Source of the DNA: Candidatus Tectimicrobiota bacterium
GTDB lineage: Bacteria > JACPUC01
Assembly (NCBI GenBank): GCA_016192455.1
Contig: JACPUC010000021.1
Coordinates: 1-64,000, forward strand
Length of the DNA: 64,000 nt
Direction of reading: 5' to 3'
The notes beneath the pieces were generated by a model that saw nothing but the letters and a program-made list of their open reading frames with translations, was not told where the DNA came from and ran no database searches. The translations under genes were made by a program, and so were the position numbers. Positions 60,961 to 64,000 of the stretch are shown here, piece after piece; position 1 is the first letter of the stretch, and every line of letters starts with the position of its first letter.

Positions 60961-62781
60961 TTACCCCGCAAGAATCTCGCCGATAACCCTGTGGTTGCCG
61001 AACGGCGCGATCAGGTACACCCCCGGCGATTGCCGGCGGATGCGCTCGTAGAGCGAGCGCGCCATCGCCAGGCCCACCCGGCGTTCCTCCTCGAGGGTGC
61101 GCGCCTCAGCCAGCCGCTGCATGATCGCATCCGTGATGCGCAGGCCGGGGACGTTGTCGCGCAGGAAGCGCGCATTGCGCAGACTGCGCAGCGGCATGAG
61201 GCCCGGCAGGATCGGGATGTCGAACCCCTTCGTCTCGCCCAGCATGGCCTCGAGAACCTCCTCATCGTAGATCGGCTGCGTCAGGCAGAAGCGCGCCCCC
61301 GCGGCGATCTTCTGCCTCAGGTAGTCGACCTGGTACTTCAGGTTGAGGTTGGGGTTGAGCGCGCAGCCGACGGCGAATCTCGTCGGCTGGGCGAGGGGAT
61401 TGCCGTGGTGATCAACTCCCCGGTTCAGGCGGCTGGTGACGAGGCCGATGAGCCCCGTCGAGGAGAGGTTGTGCACCGCCACGGCATCGGGGTTGTCGCC
61501 GCCCGAGGGATGGTCGCCGGTCAACGCCAGCAGCGTGTCGATCCCCAGCGCCGCCGCTCCGAGGAGGTCCGATTGCATCGCCAGCAGATTGCGGTGCCGG
61601 CAGGTGTAGTGCATGATCGCCGGCAGCCCGGTCTGTTGCTGCACCTGGCTGGCGAGGACGAGCGAGCAGACGGTCAGGTTGCCGAGGGAGTTATCGGTGA
61701 CATTGATGGCGTCGGCCCCCGCCTGCCCAAGCTCTGACGCGGCTTCGAGGTAGGGTCCGACCTCCGCCCCCCTGGGAGGGCGCAGCTCGACGGTGACCGC
61801 GAAACGCTGCGCCAGGGCGCCGAGGAAGCGGCTGGCCGGCTGCGCCGCGGCGGCTTGCTCCTGCACCTCGACGAGGAGGCGCGCCGTCCTGGCCGGGCGC
61901 CGCGGCCGCGGCCCGGGGGTCACGGTTTTGAGCGCCTCGTTCATGGCTCGGATGTGCTCCGGGGTGGTGCCGCAACAACCGCCGATCAGGCGCGCTCCCA
62001 GCGCCGCGTACTCCCGCGCGTACTCCGCCACGTACTCCGGCGTGGCATGGTAGTGGACCCTGCCCTGCACCTCCTCGGGAGGTCCGGCGTTCGGCTGCGC
62101 GATCAGATCGAAGAAGCCGCTCTCGGCAATATCCTCCAGCGCCTCCTTCAGGTGGTAGGGAGCGTTGCAGTTCACCCCCAGAACTTCAACGCCGTGGTTG
62201 CGCAGCGTCCGCAGCACGCTGCCGGTGTCGCGCTCGTTGCCCAGCTTGCCGTCGGGAAAACCCCGGAACATGCAGATCGGGGGGGCTCCCAGCACCCGCT
62301 TCACGGCTTTGATCGCCAGCACCATCTCGCGCAGGTCGAGGAAGGTTTCCAGGGAGACCATGGCGACGCCTCCCTCGGCCAACCCCTCGACCTGTTCGGT
62401 GAAGACCTGGAGAATGTCGTCGTCGCTGAGGTTCTCTTCGAAGCGGCGGAATCCGAGGGGACCCACCGAGCCGGAGACGGTCGCCAGCGGGCCGGCGGTC
62501 TTGCAGGCCAGGCGGGCCGCCGCCTCGTTGATGGGGCGCACCTTGTCCTCCAAGCCGTACAGCTCCAGCTTCAGAGCATTGGCGCCGAAGCTGTTCGTGT
62601 GCAGCAGCCGCGCCCCGGCCTCGAGGTAGGAGCGGTGCACGAGCTGGATCAGGTGGGCATCGCTGAGATTGAGCTGCTCCTTGCAGAGGCCGAACTTGCC
62701 GTAGCCGACCTCCAGCATGGTGCCCATGGCGCCGTCGCAGAGCACCACGTCATCCGCGAGGAGGTCTCGCACGTTCACCAT
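60961..62781 (-). CDS. Bifunctional homocysteine S-methyltransferase / methylenetetrahydrofolate reductase (YitJ type)
   Basis: A 606-residue fusion. The N-terminal half (about 1-300) is a homocysteine methyltransferase domain with CDGAMGTML at the start and zinc cysteines in GVNCNAP and GGCCGTTPEH. The C-terminal half (about 330-606) is a MetF-like flavin reductase with LTGDHPSGGD and TQPIYDEE. It lacks cobalamin and reactivation domains, so it could use methyl donors other than methylcobalamin or feed methyl-folate to the neighbouring MetH. ATG 62781 is supported by AAGGTGA and lies about 55 bases after the predicted transcription start. The same fusion occurs in Bacillus YitJ. Confidence 0.95.
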   Translation of the reverse strand: MVNVRDLLADDVVLCDGAMGTMLEVGYGKFGLCKEQLNLSDAHLIQLVHRSYLEAGARLLHTNSFGANALKLELYGLEDKVRPINEAAARLACKTAGPLATVSGSVGPLGFRRFEENLSDDDILQVFTEQVEGLAEGGVAMVSLETFLDLREMVLAIKAVKRVLGAPPICMFRGFPDGKLGNERDTGSVLRTLRNHGVEVLGVNCNAPYHLKEALEDIAESGFFDLIAQPNAGPPEEVQGRVHYHATPEYVAEYAREYAALGARLIGGCCGTTPEHIRAMNEALKTVTPGPRPRRPARTARLLVEVQEQAAAAQPASRFLGALAQRFAVTVELRPPRGAEVGPYLEAASELGQAGADAINVTDNSLGNLTVCSLVLASQVQQQTGLPAIMHYTCRHRNLLAMQSDLLGAAALGIDTLLALTGDHPSGGDNPDAVAVHNLSSTGLIGLVTSRLNRGVDHHGNPLAQPTRFAVGCALNPNLNLKYQVDYLRQKIAAGARFCLTQPIYDEEVLEAMLGETKGFDIPILPGLMPLRSLRNARFLRDNVPGLRITDAIMQRLAEARTLEEERRVGLAMARSLYERIRRQSPGVYLIAPFGNHRVIGEILAG

Positions 62782-62842
62782 GCGCTCACCTTCTTGAAGA
62801 CCGGGAGAGAGCAAAAGCGGCTGGTTGGAAGGAGCTGCCTTC

Positions 62843-62871
62843 AATATCATGAAGTTCCGCCGCCCTGTCAA
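62843..62871 (-). promoter_or_regulatory. Promoter of the Hcy methyltransferase/MTHFR gene
   Basis: Read leftward, TTGACA (62871-62866), a 17-base spacer and GATATT (62848-62843) form a good sigma70-type promoter, with a leader of about 55 nucleotides to the ATG at 62781. No SAM-responsive riboswitch fits in so short a leader. Confidence 0.65.
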
Positions 62872-63235
62872 GAATCGTGGCGGCGGCGGGTGGCCCAGCC
62901 CGGCGCCGTGACAGCGCGGCACATCCACGCGGCCCCCGCGGCGCGCCTGCCCGGTTCCCCGCGCCGACGCTGAGGAGAAATACCCTGGCGTCGGCGCCGC
63001 GGCAGGGAGCCGTACCGGCGGCGGGCGTGCAGGGCCATGGCCGCGGGGTGCGTTTCAGCACGGAGTCGGGTATCCTGCGGAGGGGCAGTGGAGGGGCGCC
63101 AGCCGCATCGCAGCCTCGCCGCGCTCCCGGCTCGGCAGGCGCGCAGCGTCACCGGGTCCTCGGCGCGGGCGAGGTGCGGGTTCAGAGCGCTGCCTCTCCG
63201 CCACCATGACGCCGCAGACCGTGCGAGGCATGATC
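62872..63235. other. Divergent intergenic region
   Basis: GC-rich sequence between the MTHFR promoter and the methyltransferase-like gene. I see no second promoter of good quality for the rightward gene and no small coding sequence. Confidence 0.4.
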
Positions 63236-63928
63236 ATGAAAGCCTGGGAGGCCTTGGCGTTCGCCAGTGAGGAGGAGCGACGGCAGTACTATGCGAACTT
63301 CCCCCTGCCCCCTGGGCACTCGGTGGCAGCCTTTTGGCAGGACCCCGTCTTCAAGCGGCAGCTCTTCGCCCGTGCGCACCTGCGGCCCGGCACCTCGCTC
63401 CTCCTCATCAGCGAGGCGAACGAGCGCTGCGGCCTCAGCGCCCTGGCGCGCGACGCCGTGGGCGAGCAGGGAAGGCTCGTCGAGCACGACGTCATCCGGG
63501 AAGGACGCACCCTGCACGAGTGGAACATCTACGAGCGCCTCTGCCGGCCGTATGCTCCCGCCACCTTCGACGCCGCCATCGCCACCACCACGCACCACAT
63601 GCAGCAGCTCGACCGCGAGATGGGCGAGCTCATCCGGGTGGTAAAACCGGGGGGCTGGCTCGTCGTCGCCGACAACGGGCCGGGCAAGCTTTTCTTCGAG
63701 CTGGCGAAGCAGGACGCGCACCTGGAGTTCGCCGCCGATCTCCTCATCTACGCGATGGCCGTCTGGCTGAACTTCGGCGACTCGGTCGATGAAGCCTACG
63801 CGAACCTCAAGCGCTGGGGATGCAAGTACGACGAAGAGGACCTGCTGCGCGCCATGCGGCCCGCGCTCGAGGAGGTCGGCGCGTTCGCCTGGAAGGGGCT
63901 GTGGCTGGTGGCCGGACGGAAGCGCTGA
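63236..63928 (+). CDS. Class I methyltransferase-fold protein with degenerate SAM motif
   Basis: A 230-residue protein with the layout of a UbiE-like methyltransferase. The post-I strand is GRLVEHDV, the motif II region is FDAAIATTTHHMQQLDREMGELIRVVKPGG in outline, and WLVVAD is motif III. The glycine-rich motif I is not canonical: GTSLLLISEANERCGLSALA stands where a D-x-G-x-G-x-G loop is expected. SAM binding may therefore be weak, or the protein may act differently. Start 63236 is chosen because GAGG lies seven bases before it; ATG 63206 and 63230 are in frame. It sits next to the methionine-cycle genes, but no direct link can be shown. The remaining 72 bp to the window edge hold nothing recognisable. 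Confidence 0.7.
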   Translation: MKAWEALAFASEEERRQYYANFPLPPGHSVAAFWQDPVFKRQLFARAHLRPGTSLLLISEANERCGLSALARDAVGEQGRLVEHDVIREGRTLHEWNIYERLCRPYAPATFDAAIATTTHHMQQLDREMGELIRVVKPGGWLVVADNGPGKLFFELAKQDAHLEFAADLLIYAMAVWLNFGDSVDEAYANLKRWGCKYDEEDLLRAMRPALEEVGAFAWKGLWLVAGRKR

Positions 63929-64000
63929 TCGCCGGGGCCGAGGGCGCAACGCCGCAGCCTTGCTCCGCCTTGCCCGGCAGGGGAGTGGGGCGGCGCCGGC

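Overview
The window is 64 kb of GC-rich, densely packed bacterial DNA. It carries no rRNA, tRNA, CRISPR array or prophage that I can recognise. The gene content fits a soil or sediment bacterium of the Rokubacteria / Tectomicrobia / NC10 kind: solo solute-binding proteins, paired UbiD decarboxylases, benzoylformate-decarboxylase-like ThDP enzymes, F420/flavin LLM oxidoreductases, HyuA/HyuB hydantoinases, and a molybdopterin/NrfD respiratory complex. That placement is an inference from flavour; no marker gene here settles it.

Layout. 0-3 kb: an IS110-type transposase tail, a fumarylacetoacetase-family hydrolase, a dispersed noncoding repeat, and a HigBA toxin-antitoxin pair whose promoter carries its own operator. 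3-9.4 kb: a leftward cluster of a zinc-dependent UroD/MtaA-like protein, an orphan xanthine-dehydrogenase-type large subunit, a UbiD decarboxylase and a FadR/GntR regulator with a near-leaderless, probably autoregulated promoter. 9.6-13.6 kb: two transporters and two paralogous monohaem cytochromes c, one with a shortened haem motif. 14-35 kb: a catabolic region with an amidohydrolase, HyuA-HyuB, SDR, LLM enzyme, two solute-binding proteins, a deacetylase, two ThDP enzymes, a second UbiD, a cysteine hydrolase, a dihydropyrimidinase-like enzyme and an acyl-CoA synthetase. It is interrupted by the inverted second copy of the dispersed repeat and a likely HsdS (type I restriction) remnant.

35.2-42.4 kb is the most coherent unit. 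Six co-directional genes sit between a good sigma70-type promoter and a strong intrinsic terminator. They encode a pentahaem cytochrome, a TAT-exported molybdopterin-family protein, a four-cluster ferredoxin-like subunit, an NrfD/PsrC membrane subunit, a two-helix membrane protein and a tetrahaem cytochrome built from four repeated domains. The architecture resembles Qrc and alternative complex III, so it probably exchanges electrons between quinone and periplasmic cytochromes, but the last two subunits are not standard for either.

42.4-64 kb: an orphan PqqD-like protein with a long A+T-richer leader, OsmC, an NtrC-like regulator lacking the sigma54-contact loop and Walker B acids, a second LLM oxidoreductase, a TolB-like propeller overlapping an M28-PDZ aminopeptidase, a third orphan solute-binding protein, lipoyl synthase, a DHA2 drug exporter, an HtrA protease, a small membrane hydrolase-like protein, full-length MetH facing a fused homocysteine methyltransferase/MTHFR, and a methyltransferase-like protein. 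Positions, motifs and reading frames were read directly from the sequence. Family names rest on remembered motifs, and functions and taxonomy are inference.
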